This document shows positions 7,677 through 16,284 of a stretch of 64,000 nucleotides of DNA, piece by piece. The translations under genes and the position numbers were made by a program. The DNA is from Roseimicrobium gellanilyticum (lineage in GTDB: Bacteria > Verrucomicrobiota > Verrucomicrobiia > Verrucomicrobiales > Verrucomicrobiaceae): positions 310,001 to 374,000 of the forward strand of contig NZ_QNRR01000004.1 of NCBI RefSeq assembly GCF_003315205.1, given 5' to 3'. The stretch's first letter is position 1. Every line of letters starts with the position of its first letter. The notes beneath the pieces are model-generated. The model worked only from the letters and a program-made list of their open reading frames with translations, was not told the DNA's origin and did no database searches.

Positions 7677-9158
7677 ATGAAAAAGTCTTTCCTCCACGCC
7701 GCCATCTCCACCCCTGGAGCATGCACCCGCATCCTGCCGGGCATTCTGTGCGGCGCTCTGCTTTCCCTGCCTGCCTGCAAACCGGGGAACAGTGAATCAT
7801 CCGGTGGAACTCCGTCATCTCCATCTGCGGCGGAGGCAAAGAACACTGGAGGAAGTGACTCCTCAGGCGGGAAGAAGGCGAGCGGCAACAGCGCCCCAGT
7901 CATCCCTGATGTTCCGCCACTGGATCATCCCGCGAAGAGTGCCGAGGCTGCGAAGGTGCTGGACTTCGAGAAGTTCGAAATCATGCCGGGTGTGGACAAG
8001 GGACCGGGCGAGCGTTGCCTTGCCCATCTCGCCTACCGGGCGAAGGGCGATGTGAAGTCCGGCTTTGAGTTTCAGCGTGCGAAGCTGCAAGCGATGGGCT
8101 GGAAGGAACTCCCCGGCACCGCCGTCACGGATCAATATGCGAGTGCCATGTTTCAGCGTGGTGGCTTCAATGTCTCTGTCTCCGTCTCTCCGATGGGCGG
8201 AGATGGCACGGTGGACGTGATGATGCACAATCACGGCAATGTGGACCTGACCAAGGTGCCCATGCCGCCAAATCTCACGAAGGTGTATGAAGGCCCCATC
8301 ACCGCCATGTACACCTCAGGTGAACCGGTGGCCGCCACGGCGGAGACCTGTCAGAAGCTTCTGCAGGCGGCGGGATGGCAACCGTACGGCTTTGCCGGTG
8401 ACACGAAGTACTACAAGCAGAATGCGGTGCTGCTTCACGTCACGGTATCCAGCGCCCCTGCGCAGGGCGGGAAGACCATGATCAGTTTCAATAGCGAACA
8501 GCTCTCCGCGGACCTTCCGGCATTGCTTGATGCCCAGGATCTGCGCTACACAGACCAGATGGGCACGCTGGACTACCAGTCTCCTGCGACTCGTGAGAAC
8601 GTGGAGAAGTTCTATCGCATGTCCATGGAGGCGCTCGGATGGCAGGCGACCCTCGACAAGGCTGTCGAGGACAAGGGCCGCTTCTTCATCGTTTTCCGCA
8701 ATCCGGAAAAGGCAATGACCACGCTCTACATGAGTGATGTCAAGGAAGGGGGCACCAAGGTGCAGATGGAATACCTGAGCCCGACGCAATTCGCCGAGAT
8801 GGATCGCCGTGCCAAGGAGCAAGGTGAGAAGCTGAAGGCGAAACTCGCTGCGGAGAAAAACGCTCCGAAGCCCCAGGCGAAACTCAAGCTGCCCGCAGGG
8901 GCCACCGGACTGAAGAAGGAAGGCAGCAGCGTGAGCTTCAAGGTTGCTGCCGGCAAGGCCAAGGACGCCGTGAATGATCTGCGCAAGCAGGGCTCCGACC
9001 TCGGGTGGACGGAGGAGTTGGCGGTGCTGGAGAGCATCGGGGGGACGGTGTCCTTGAAGAAGGAGCCTTTGTCCCTCAGCATTTCCTACACGGATAGCGG
9101 ATTCTCTGAAGGCGAAGTCACTGTGATGGTGGTCGGTGGTGAGCTGACCATGGAGTAA
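7677..9158 (+). CDS. Lipoprotein with four internal repeats
   Basis: The protein is 493 residues from the ATG at 7677. The leader (GILCGALLSLPACKPG) ends in a lipobox (LPAC), followed by a Ser/Gly-rich linker to about residue 60. The mature part repeats a short alpha/beta unit about four times, each ending in an amphipathic helix with a Gly-Trp turn: FEFQRAKLQAMGWKELPG, TCQKLLQAAGWQPYG, VEKFYRMSMEALGWQATL and AVNDLRKQGSDLGWTEEL. Between the third and fourth units is a charged helix (AEMDRRAKEQGEKLKAKLAAEK). I do not recognise the domain; it could be a substrate- or peptide-binding periplasmic repeat. The gene stands alone, with 176 bp before the next plus-strand gene. Confidence 0.8.
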   Translation: MKKSFLHAAISTPGACTRILPGILCGALLSLPACKPGNSESSGGTPSSPSAAEAKNTGGSDSSGGKKASGNSAPVIPDVPPLDHPAKSAEAAKVLDFEKFEIMPGVDKGPGERCLAHLAYRAKGDVKSGFEFQRAKLQAMGWKELPGTAVTDQYASAMFQRGGFNVSVSVSPMGGDGTVDVMMHNHGNVDLTKVPMPPNLTKVYEGPITAMYTSGEPVAATAETCQKLLQAAGWQPYGFAGDTKYYKQNAVLLHVTVSSAPAQGGKTMISFNSEQLSADLPALLDAQDLRYTDQMGTLDYQSPATRENVEKFYRMSMEALGWQATLDKAVEDKGRFFIVFRNPEKAMTTLYMSDVKEGGTKVQMEYLSPTQFAEMDRRAKEQGEKLKAKLAAEKNAPKPQAKLKLPAGATGLKKEGSSVSFKVAAGKAKDAVNDLRKQGSDLGWTEELAVLESIGGTVSLKKEPLSLSISYTDSGFSEGEVTVMVVGGELTME

Positions 9159-9334
9159 GGCCTGGGCATGGATGGCGCAGAAGCGGGGTGGATGAGCTAT
9201 TGCCCCCCCCGTTCCTTGGGCCTGTCGCAACGCGATGGGAAAATCTTCCGTGCCGAGGTGATATCACGTTTGCTTGTCTCCCTCGTGCGCGGAGAAAGTT
9301 GCAAACCGGCAGTTCCCGATGTTCAGGAGGGGGT

Positions 9335-10633
9335 ATGCTTCGCCGCCGCCGCTTGCTCCTCGCAGTTGTTCCATCGCTCCTGGGCATCTCATGGGGGCGT
9401 GATGTTTCCGCCTCCGATGACGCCGTCGCCATCAATGTGGAAAAGGCGCACCAGCAGCTCTGGACGCGGTTCATGGACAAGTATGACCTCATGCTGGATT
9501 CCACGGATCTCGATGGCTCCTATGATCGTCCCACGCCTGAGGAGTGTCTCGCAGGCAAGCCGAATGCACTGGCGTGGTGGACGCCTGTGGAGAACGGCGC
9601 GATGTTCAATGGCGGTTATCTCGATGGAGTGGTGCTGCGCTGGAAGCAGACAAAAAAGGAGGAAGACCGTGCCAAGGCGAGGAGATTGGTGAAGGGACTT
9701 TTGCTTTTGAACTCCGTGGGGAATACACCCGGCTTCGTCGCGCGTGGCGTCGCTTCAGATGGAAAGACTCCGTACCCCATGGGCTCCAACGACCAGACTG
9801 GCCCGTGGTTCTATGGCCTGTGGCGTTACGTGCAGAGCGGTATGGCTGAGCCGGAGGAAAAGAAGGAGATCATTGCGCGCATGAAGGCTGTGGCGGACGT
9901 GCTGGCCTCCAACGGCTGGCGCATGCCCTGCCAGGAGCCTGCGCCCTCGACGCATCGTGGCAGCTTTGCCATGATCGCGTGGGAGGGGGCACCGCGCCTG
10001 CTCTTCCTTTGCAAGGCGATGCACGAACTTACCGGTGAAGCGGTTTGGGAGGAGCGGTACAAGAAGTTTTTGCATGAACCCGGCGGCGAACCAGCGCGCA
10101 CGCGTCTGCAGGTTTGCGAGGAGGGCATGCACTTTGACAATCCCAAGCACCGCCATAGCTGGACGGGCGTGAGCAGCGGGGCGCCGCTGCGTGCCCTGTG
10201 GGAAATGGAAACAGATCCTGCGCTGAAGGCATCTTTTGCAAAGGGATTGCTGGCGAGTGCGAAGCTCTCGGCGGACAGCCTTGAACTCCACAGCCAGTTC
10301 AAGGTGGACACGCCGCAGAAGTTTCACCACGACTGGCGCGTGCTGAATCAATGGTGGAAGCCGCAGCACAGCGAGCAGGAAGCCGTGGACGTAGCCATGG
10401 TGCAGGTCCGTGAGCTGGGCAAGCTCTCACCGCAACGCTACCAGGAGTTCACGTATGTGCGTGAGCCAGTTTTTGCCGCATGGGTCGTTACGCTCTGTCC
10501 GGACCGTGCTTTTGTGGAGCAACAGCGTGAGAAGGTGCGCGCCGTGCTCGGGCACTACAAGTATGACAAGCTCTACTACTCCCAGTTCTTCCCCGCAGAG
10601 GCGGCGTGGCATCGGTTGAATGGATTGGAGTAG
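9335..10633 (+). CDS. Secreted protein, possibly an (alpha/alpha)-barrel glycoside hydrolase-like fold
   Basis: The protein is 432 residues. The ATG at 9335 is favoured because AGGAGG lies at 9325-9330 and the protein then begins with an Arg-rich, Tat- or Sec-like signal (MLRRRRLLLAVVPSLLGISWG). The mature part is mostly helical, with many aromatic residues on helix ends (LAWWTPVENGAMFNGGYLDG, GSNDQTGPWFYGLWRYVQSG, HHDWRVLNQWWKPQHSEQ). This spacing is what one sees in six-hairpin (alpha/alpha)6 enzymes such as GH88/GH105, but the defining residues cannot be assigned with confidence, so the enzyme call is only a guess. Related unnamed proteins are known from Planctomycetes and Verrucomicrobia. 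Confidence 0.75.
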   Translation: MLRRRRLLLAVVPSLLGISWGRDVSASDDAVAINVEKAHQQLWTRFMDKYDLMLDSTDLDGSYDRPTPEECLAGKPNALAWWTPVENGAMFNGGYLDGVVLRWKQTKKEEDRAKARRLVKGLLLLNSVGNTPGFVARGVASDGKTPYPMGSNDQTGPWFYGLWRYVQSGMAEPEEKKEIIARMKAVADVLASNGWRMPCQEPAPSTHRGSFAMIAWEGAPRLLFLCKAMHELTGEAVWEERYKKFLHEPGGEPARTRLQVCEEGMHFDNPKHRHSWTGVSSGAPLRALWEMETDPALKASFAKGLLASAKLSADSLELHSQFKVDTPQKFHHDWRVLNQWWKPQHSEQEAVDVAMVQVRELGKLSPQRYQEFTYVREPVFAAWVVTLCPDRAFVEQQREKVRAVLGHYKYDKLYYSQFFPAEAAWHRLNGLE

Positions 10634-10913
10634 CGGAAGGGGTCGGGCATTCGGCATTGTCGGGTGCTTGCGTTTCTGGTTCGTTCATGTGGTGCCAGAT
10701 GCAGGTGCCGCGTTGCAAAAAGCGGCCTGTCAGAGTCTTGCCTTGAGCTGGTGTGAATTGTGCACGCGGGCTGCGTTCGCATGTGGTCCTGTCGCCGGAT
10801 GGCGAAAAAGCCAGAGGGGATGCGTAATGCAAACTACTTGATGACATCCCACGGTGCCGGGAGCAGCGATGCTTGGTCAGACGCCATGCGTCTCCTCAAA
10901 CAACCCCTGTGTC

Positions 10914-11258
10914 ATGAACCGCAAAAACTTCATGCGTACGCTGCTGTTCACCTGCTGGCTCCCACTAGTGTGTGCGGGCCTTGGAGCGGTGCAGCTGGCG
11001 GACAATGCCGCTTATGCCCATCACAAGAGCTTGGGATGGGAAACACCTGTTGCCGACTCGGCTGAAGCCCAGCCCTCGATGCCGGCAGACGAACCGACCA
11101 TACCAGACGCTTCGCTCCCTGCTCGCTATCACCTGGAAGGCGCCATCTTTGGGTTCTTCAGCGGAGCCATCATCTCACTGCTTGCGGCCACCGTTGCCGG
11201 CAGCATGGGACCCCTGCCCAAACCTGCGCTCAAACGATCGAGGAAAGTGATGGCATGA
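10914..11258 (+). CDS. Small protein with two membrane segments
   Basis: The protein is 114 residues if started at the ATG at 10914; the frame is open 60 bp further upstream. It has one hydrophobic stretch near the N-terminus (TLLFTCWLPLVCAGLGAV), a Pro/Ala/Asp-rich external segment, and a second membrane helix (GAIFGFFSGAIISLLAATVAG), ending in a positively charged tail (KPALKRSRKVMA). No family is recognised. It ends 7 bp before the end of the convergent methyltransferase gene. Confidence 0.5.
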   Translation: MNRKNFMRTLLFTCWLPLVCAGLGAVQLADNAAYAHHKSLGWETPVADSAEAQPSMPADEPTIPDASLPARYHLEGAIFGFFSGAIISLLAATVAGSMGPLPKPALKRSRKVMA

Positions 11259-11265
11259 GTTCTGG

Positions 11266-11913
11266 TCAGCCGGCATTGGGCCGCACCCACCAGTCGCTTT
11301 TCAGCAACCCCCATTCCGTCTCCACGCGTTCGCGCAAAATAAAACCAGCCCGCATGAGATGGAGATCTGGTGGCGTGAGCGAGGTCGCAGGCAATCGTGT
11401 GACGACTCGAAAGAATGCATACATGCTCGCGAGGATGCAGCGGCTGCGCCAGCGCTTCCAGCCTGAGGCGGCTTCCTGGAAGTCGGCCAGAAGCCAGTGC
11501 GAATCCTTGGTTCCCGCTTGAGCGATGGAGGGGACGAGGGCTTCAAGCTGTTCCGGCTGGAAGCAATCGAGGAAGAAGTGGGTGACAATGAGATCGAAGG
11601 CCCCATTCGGAGGGGGTGACTTCAGGATGTCTGCCTGAATGAACGTGACCTTGTCGCTGGGCAGGCCGCAATGTGCGAGGTTGGCCTTGGCCTGGGAAAT
11701 CATCCCGGCGCTTTCCTCCATGCAGGTGATGGCGGCGTTGGGGAAGCGTCGCACACACTCCACGACAAACCGGCCAGGTCCCTCGCCAAGGATGAGAATT
11801 TTTTTTGGTGTCGGGATGCGTTCGAGGAAAACACAGCGACAGAGGTGAAGCTTGCTGCCGGCGAGCACGCGCTCCATCAGTCGATAGATTGGCGCGAGGA
11901 CTTCGAAGCTCAT
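11266..11913 (-). CDS. Class I SAM-dependent methyltransferase
   Basis: The protein is 215 residues. The SAM-binding glycine loop ILILGEGPGRFV (residues ~39-50), the acidic motif II residue in ITCMEES, and the FIQADILKSPPPNGAFDLIV segment (motifs III and IV) define a Rossmann-like methyltransferase. The substrate is unknown; the N-terminus (FEVLAPIYRLMERVLAGSKL) resembles UbiE-like and small-molecule methyltransferases. Its start overlaps the stop of the upstream membrane protein gene by four bases (ATGA), a translational-coupling arrangement that suggests the two act together, for example in lipid or quinone modification (inference). Confidence 0.85.
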   Translation of the reverse strand: MSFEVLAPIYRLMERVLAGSKLHLCRCVFLERIPTPKKILILGEGPGRFVVECVRRFPNAAITCMEESAGMISQAKANLAHCGLPSDKVTFIQADILKSPPPNGAFDLIVTHFFLDCFQPEQLEALVPSIAQAGTKDSHWLLADFQEAASGWKRWRSRCILASMYAFFRVVTRLPATSLTPPDLHLMRAGFILRERVETEWGLLKSDWWVRPNAG

Positions 11914-12311
11914 GCGTTGAGCGGTTCACGACCGGAAACTGGTGAGCGTTTCTCCTGCCAGCGCCACCAGCAGAGGGCAAGGATGGCGCCACTCGCGTAG
12001 GCTAACACGTCCCGATAGTCTCCCGAGGTGCCCGGCACCCAGCGCGGCCCAATGCCTTCACAGATCACGCACCAGATGCCGAGATGCAGCAGCACTTCAG
12101 CGGATGATGGAAACCTGTCATGAGCTCGCAGACTGAGTTTGCGATGCAGCCAGAGAAGCGGCGGCAGCGCACAGGGGATGAGCCACAGGTCATTGAAGTA
12201 GTAGTGGAAGAACTCGACTGTGGTGTGTGGCTTTACCGCCCAGCGATTCAGCGCATACAGGGCGCACCCTGTCAGGCAGAGAGGATCCAGCAGATAGCGG
12301 AAGCGTGACAT
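11910..12311 (-). CDS. Integral membrane protein, translationally coupled to the methyltransferase
   Basis: The protein is 133 residues with about four hydrophobic segments (LLDPLCLTGCALYALN, YYFNDLWLIPCALPPLLWLH, EVLLHLGIWCVICEGIG and DVLAYASGAILALCWW). It resembles short bacterial membrane proteins seen next to methyltransferases; I cannot name a family. Conserved-looking charged and aromatic residues sit between the helices (HYYFNDLW). It overlaps the methyltransferase start by four bases and follows a 25-residue hydrophobic small ORF by 6 bp, so the three probably share one transcript. Confidence 0.75.
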   Translation of the reverse strand: MSRFRYLLDPLCLTGCALYALNRWAVKPHTTVEFFHYYFNDLWLIPCALPPLLWLHRKLSLRAHDRFPSSAEVLLHLGIWCVICEGIGPRWVPGTSGDYRDVLAYASGAILALCWWRWQEKRSPVSGREPLNA

Positions 12312-12317
12312 TACAAA

Positions 12318-12395
12318 TCAGACGAGTGCCAGCATCACCCAGCCAGCAGCAGCAGCGAGGGCAATCTTCACGAGAAGGACTTTGATGATCAGCAT
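12318..12395 (-). CDS. Possible 25-residue hydrophobic peptide upstream of the membrane protein gene
   Basis: A short open frame begins at the ATG at 12393-12395 and ends at the TGA at 12318-12320, 6 bp before the next start. The product (MLIIKVLLVKIALAAAAGWV, then five more residues) is a single hydrophobic helix with two Lys. It lacks an obvious ribosome site, so it may be a leader, a small membrane peptide, or chance. Its position in front of a coupled membrane protein/methyltransferase pair is what makes it worth listing. Confidence 0.35.
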   Translation of the reverse strand: MLIIKVLLVKIALAAAAGWVMLALV

Positions 12396-12449
12396 GTTTT
12401 GGATGTGGGTTGGAATTTGTTTTGAATGGCGGGAACGAAAGACAGTGCC

Positions 12450-14282
12450 CTATCGCTCGCGGATGTGCTCTTCTTCAAGAAGCTTCCGTCGGGCGGTGAG
12501 CAATGCAGCGCGACCGAGGTACCCCACGATGCGACGTGGTTCATTCGGTTCCACCACGGGCAGACGACCGATGTCGCGGGAGAGCATCTTGGTTAGCGCG
12601 TCATGGAGGGACTCTTCGGGGTGCGTTACGATGAGGTCAGTGCTTCCCAGATCGGAGACTCTGCGTGTGCTGGCACCGGAATCACCCATGGCACGCAGCA
12701 TGTCTCCGCGAGTGAGGATGCCGCTGAGGTGTTCGTTCTCATCGACCAGGAGCGTGGCCTGGCGGGAGTTCAGCATGGGGTCGCCCTTGGCCAGCTGGTC
12801 GATCAAGGAATGAAGTGGCAGGCTCGCCTGCACCTTCGGCGGATTGCGATCCATCACATCCTTCACGCGAGCGAGTTCGAAGGGATCCACGCTGTATTCG
12901 CAGGAGATGTGATGACCGCGGCGTGCCAGCTTCTCTGTGAGGATGGAGCGGCGCATGAGCAGCACGGTCACCGCGTAGGAGCACACCGTTCCGATGAGCA
13001 AAGCCGTGCAGAGGTGGAAGTCGTCCGTGAGCTCCACCGCGAAGACCACCGCTGTGAGAGGCACGCGCATAGTGCCTCCCATCATCGCGGCCATGCCCAC
13101 CAGTGCCCAGAGACCCACATCGCCCACAGGGATCCATTGTCCCAGCATCGCCCCCATGGCTCCGCCGAGGATGAGCAGCGGCGCCAGTACGCCGCCTGAA
13201 GTGCCGGAACCGAGCGCGACGGACCACACGACGGCCTTTGCCACGAGCAGTGCGAGCAGGGATGCGCCCAGCACTTCGCCACGCAGCATGCCGTGGATTG
13301 TTTCATAGCCGGTCCCCAGGACACGTGGGTCCAGCACGCCGCCGACTCCCACGACCATCGCACCCATGGCAGGCCACCACATCCAGTGGATGGGAAACTT
13401 CAGAAAGACGTCCTCCACTGCGTAGATGAGCATGGTAAACAGCCCGGAGCCAAGCCCCACGAGCACCCCCACACCCGCTGCGAAGGCCAGTCCCGTGATG
13501 GGGAGAGCTTGATGGGGTGTGATGTAGAACAGGGCACCACTACCGAGCAGGGGCACACGCAGGGTGGCCGCCACCGCAGCCGCGATGACCACGGGGATGA
13601 AGCTGCGCGGCTTCCACTCAAAGAGCAGCAACTCCACCGCCAGCAGCACGGCGGCCACGGGAGCCGAGAATACTGCAGCCATGCCCGCTGCCGCACCCGC
13701 CACCAGCAGTGTCTTGCGCTCGGCTGCGCTGAGATGAAAACGCTGGGCGAAGAGCGAGCCAAAGGCGCCACCTGTCATGATGATGGGACCCTCCGCGCCG
13801 AAGGGGCCACCCGTGCCGATGGAGATGGCGGCGGACACCGGCTTCAGCAGTGCGACCTTCAACTGGATGCGGCTGCGACCCAGCAGGATGGCTTCGAGCG
13901 CCTCCGGGATGCCATGGCCCCGAATCTTCTCCGAGCCAAATCGTGCCATCAATCCGATGATAAGCGCACCGACGACGGGCACGCCAATGACCCAGTACCC
14001 GAGGGCGTGTCCCTGGGGTGTGGTGTGCGCGGAAGACCACTGCTGGTAGAAGGCCAGATTTGTGATCACCGCGATGAGCCATTGCAGCACCCAGGCAGCG
14101 ACCGCTCCGATGGCACCCACGCATACCGCCATGGCAGAGAGTACGAGGACTCGCGATGTGGTGCTGAAATCGCGCAGGGCTGGACCTTCAGCATGGGGCA
14201 CGGATGCAGGGGAAGGGAGCGAGGGGGAACCTGAGACGGGAATATCTGACATGCTGGAAAGCGCAGCGGTAGCCGCAGCCAT
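12450..14282 (-). CDS. ClC-type chloride channel/transporter with two CBS domains
   Basis: The protein is 610 residues from the first ATG (14280-14282); an alternative start at 14250-14252 (MSDIPVSG) would leave 600 residues and move the operator-like palindrome fully upstream of the gene, which I find more natural. The membrane part carries the ClC selectivity motifs: GHGIPEALEA, GGPFGAEGP (with the gating glutamate kept but Ala where Lys/Arg is usual) and GSGTSGGVLAPLL. Two CBS domains follow (RVKDVMDRNPPKVQAS... and DLIVTHPEESLHDALTKMLS...GRLPVVE). ClC/CBS proteins move chloride or other anions, with CBS domains binding nucleotides. The divergent MarR gene and the palindrome between them suggest direct regulation. 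Confidence 0.92.
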   Translation of the reverse strand: MAAATAALSSMSDIPVSGSPSLPSPASVPHAEGPALRDFSTTSRVLVLSAMAVCVGAIGAVAAWVLQWLIAVITNLAFYQQWSSAHTTPQGHALGYWVIGVPVVGALIIGLMARFGSEKIRGHGIPEALEAILLGRSRIQLKVALLKPVSAAISIGTGGPFGAEGPIIMTGGAFGSLFAQRFHLSAAERKTLLVAGAAAGMAAVFSAPVAAVLLAVELLLFEWKPRSFIPVVIAAAVAATLRVPLLGSGALFYITPHQALPITGLAFAAGVGVLVGLGSGLFTMLIYAVEDVFLKFPIHWMWWPAMGAMVVGVGGVLDPRVLGTGYETIHGMLRGEVLGASLLALLVAKAVVWSVALGSGTSGGVLAPLLILGGAMGAMLGQWIPVGDVGLWALVGMAAMMGGTMRVPLTAVVFAVELTDDFHLCTALLIGTVCSYAVTVLLMRRSILTEKLARRGHHISCEYSVDPFELARVKDVMDRNPPKVQASLPLHSLIDQLAKGDPMLNSRQATLLVDENEHLSGILTRGDMLRAMGDSGASTRRVSDLGSTDLIVTHPEESLHDALTKMLSRDIGRLPVVEPNEPRRIVGYLGRAALLTARRKLLEEEHIRER

Positions 14283-14307
14283 ACATATATCGTAATGCGA
14301 TATATGT
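14283..14307. promoter_or_regulatory. Operator-like palindrome between the ClC and MarR genes
   Basis: A perfect inverted repeat of 10-bp arms (ACATATATCG at 14283-14292, CGATATATGT at 14298-14307) with a 5-bp spacer lies in the divergent region. It is AT-rich against a GC-rich background and has the size and symmetry of sites bound by MarR dimers. The MarR start is 48 bp away. It is therefore the probable operator for MarR control of the ClC gene and of marR itself. If the ClC start is at 14282, the palindrome directly abuts it; if at 14252, it lies 30 bp upstream. Confidence 0.7.
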
Positions 14308-14355
14308 CAAACAACGGTTGCCACCACAGGGCGCGACGTCTTAGGGTGGTGGCAG

Positions 14356-14769
14356 ATGCCGACACGAAAATTCACCAAGGCGCACTATGAGCAGATCGCG
14401 GCATTCCGCTTCGGGCTCAGGCAGTTCCTGCGCTTCAGTGAGGAGGCAGCGCACGAAGCGGGCCTGACGCCGCAGCAACACCAGGCGTTGCTGGCCATCA
14501 AAGGATTTCCTTCGCGAGATCACGTGACGGTGGGGGAGTTGGCGGAACGTTTGCAGATCCAGCATCACAGTGCCGTCGGACTGGCGGACCGGCTGGCTGC
14601 GGAGCGCCTCATCCAGCGGGAGCAATCCCAGGAGGACCGCCGGCAGGTGAACCTCCGGCTCACGGCACACGGGGAAGAGATTCTTGACAAGCTGACAGCG
14701 GTGCATCGTGAGGAGTTGCGCCGTATCGGGCCTGACCTCGGAGCATTGCTGGAAAAGCTGAGCTCATGA
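14356..14769 (+). CDS. MarR-family transcriptional regulator
   Basis: The protein is 137 residues, typical for MarR. It shows the winged-helix core: LTPQQHQALLAIKGFP, then the recognition helix region VTVGELAERLQIQHHSAVGL, and the wing with the family signature LIQREQSQEDRRQVNLRLT. MarR proteins are dimers that usually repress, and are released by small ligands such as phenolics or oxidants. The divergent ClC gene and the palindrome at 14283-14307 make that gene the likely target. The HD-hydrolase gene downstream starts 7 bp later at the earliest, so it may be cotranscribed. Confidence 0.9.
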   Translation: MPTRKFTKAHYEQIAAFRFGLRQFLRFSEEAAHEAGLTPQQHQALLAIKGFPSRDHVTVGELAERLQIQHHSAVGLADRLAAERLIQREQSQEDRRQVNLRLTAHGEEILDKLTAVHREELRRIGPDLGALLEKLSS

Positions 14770-14776
14770 CCGGAAG

Positions 14777-15391
14777 GTGGTCTGGCTGCAAAACATTCCA
14801 TTCGCCCGGTGCGTGGGCTTATGGCAGAAAAGCCCTGTGAAGGATACCCTGGCATCATTTGGCCCTGAGGACGTGGCCCGCGCTCGCGACTTTGCCGTGC
14901 AGGCGCATGGCACCCAGCAGTACGGTACACATCCCTACGTGTACCACCTGGAGCAGGTGGTGCATTTGCTGAAGCCCTTTGGTGCAGCGGCGCAGGTCAT
15001 CGGCTTCCTGCATGATGTCGTGGAGGACACAGAGATGCCAATCGAGAGCATCGCGGAGGAATTCGGCGAGTTGGTGGGTGATTGCGTGAAGCTGCTGACC
15101 GATTCCCCGGAAGGCACGCGTGAGGAGAAGAAAGCACGCAGTCACGCCAAGCTGGCCAAAGTGCCGGTGGAACAGGCGACCAGGCTGGCGCTCATTGTGA
15201 AGGCCGCAGATCGGCTGGCCAACTTGCGTCATTGTGCCAAAGGAGTGAAGAGCGGCGATCCTGTCGCCGCAAAGAAGCTGGCCATGTATCGCAAGGAGCA
15301 CTCCGCTTTCCGTGAGGCCGTCTATCGCATCGGCCTCTGCGAGGACCTGTGGGAGGAGATGGAGGAGATATTCGAGGCGTTCGCCGAGTGA
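14777..15391 (+). CDS. HD-domain hydrolase, RelA/SpoT hydrolase-like (MESH1-type)
   Basis: The protein is up to 204 residues. The 5' end is uncertain: GTG at 14777 or GTG at 14837 (184 residues). The HD signature is in VIGFLHDVVEDTEMPIESIA, with an upstream His (YVYHLEQV) and a later Asp (VKAADRLANLRHC) that complete the metal site. This is the pattern of the SpoT hydrolase domain and of small stand-alone (p)ppGpp hydrolases (MESH1-like) or dNTP/NADPH phosphatases. No synthetase domain is present. The substrate cannot be fixed from sequence. It follows marR closely on the same strand. Confidence 0.82.
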   Translation: MVWLQNIPFARCVGLWQKSPVKDTLASFGPEDVARARDFAVQAHGTQQYGTHPYVYHLEQVVHLLKPFGAAAQVIGFLHDVVEDTEMPIESIAEEFGELVGDCVKLLTDSPEGTREEKKARSHAKLAKVPVEQATRLALIVKAADRLANLRHCAKGVKSGDPVAAKKLAMYRKEHSAFREAVYRIGLCEDLWEEMEEIFEAFAE

Positions 15392-15573
15392 GGGCAGTTC
15401 ATCAGATTTCCCGGGACGTGAAGGGGATGGACATGACCATACGAGGCGCTTTTCGTTGAATAATAAAATGCCGTGCCGACCGGAAAAGTTCTCGCATCCT
15501 GAGGCATCCGAGGTGACGCTGGGGGCATGAAAATGGAGGCTGCTCCGCTGCCAGCGGAATGAGGTCTGCCGGA

Positions 15574-15620
15574 TCGCGGTTGAGCGTGTTCGTTCTGCCC
15601 CTTTTTACGCTCAATCGCGA
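15574..15620. repeat. Inverted repeat (hairpin) upstream of the hydroxylase-like gene
   Basis: Two 14-bp arms (15574-15587 and 15607-15620) pair at 13 of 14 positions around a 19-nt loop that ends in TTTTT. It lies between the HD-hydrolase and hydroxylase-like genes. It lacks a T tract after the stem, so it is not a standard terminator; it may be a leader hairpin. Confidence 0.45.
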
Positions 15621-15664
15621 CGTGTTGCCCACACTGGGCGCACCGCTTGCCCTCCTGTTGTTAC

Positions 15665-16243
15665 ATGCTGTTGTTTTCGATTCTCTTTGTCTCAGGCATC
15701 CTTTACGCCTCGGTGCTGGAATGGCTGCTTCATCGTTATGTCATGCATCGCCCGGTCGGTTCGTTCCGCTATCCTTTCGAGACGCATGCCCTTGTGCACC
15801 ATCGTACGTTCAAGGCGGACCACACCTACCACCTCATTCACGAGAAGGATCGTGAGATCATTCCCATGGCCTGGTGGAATGGTCCGGTGCTCATCCTCAT
15901 CTCTTCGATTCCTGCAGCCGTCGCCAGCCTGATCATGGGCTCCTGGATTCCCTGGCTGGCCATCACAGCGTCCGTCGCGGCCTACTATGGGGCGTATGAG
16001 TACATGCACTGGTGCATGCATGTGCCGAAGGACAAGCGGCGTGTCGTGGAACGCAGCGGCATCTTCTTCCGTCTCAACGGCCATCACCTGCTGCACCACC
16101 GCTACATGGGGAAGAACTTCAACGTGGTGCTGCCTTTCGCGGACCTCATCTTCGGTACCCTGCTCTTGCGTTCGAAGATCCACTTCAAGCAGGCCAGCGG
16201 TCCCTCTGTGCCGAATGTTCAGCCGCGTGAGGTCCGGGCCTGA
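15665..16243 (+). CDS. Fatty acid hydroxylase/sterol desaturase family membrane protein
   Basis: The protein is 192 residues from the ATG at 15665; a TTG at 15647 would add six residues. The family's histidine clusters are visible: EWLLHRYVMH, ALVHHRTFKADHTYHLIH, YEYMHWCMHV and LNGHHLLHHRYMG. These bind a di-iron centre in the membrane. Hydrophobic segments flank them (LLFSILFVSGILYASV, GPVLILISSIPAAVASLIMG, IPWLAITASVAAYYGAY). The lipid acted on is unknown; candidates are fatty acids of lipid A, hopanoids or sterol-like lipids. It is convergent with lpxD, ending 41 bp from it. Confidence 0.82.
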   Translation: MLLFSILFVSGILYASVLEWLLHRYVMHRPVGSFRYPFETHALVHHRTFKADHTYHLIHEKDREIIPMAWWNGPVLILISSIPAAVASLIMGSWIPWLAITASVAAYYGAYEYMHWCMHVPKDKRRVVERSGIFFRLNGHHLLHHRYMGKNFNVVLPFADLIFGTLLLRSKIHFKQASGPSVPNVQPREVRA

Positions 16244-16284
16244 GATAGTGGTGCCTCAGGTGGCAACCCTGCTGGAGGCTGCGG

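Noticed and set aside
13293-14234. A 313-codon plus-strand frame opposite the ClC channel gene
   Set aside because: The minus strand carries the ClC motifs in frame; the plus-strand product is a Gln/His-rich shadow.
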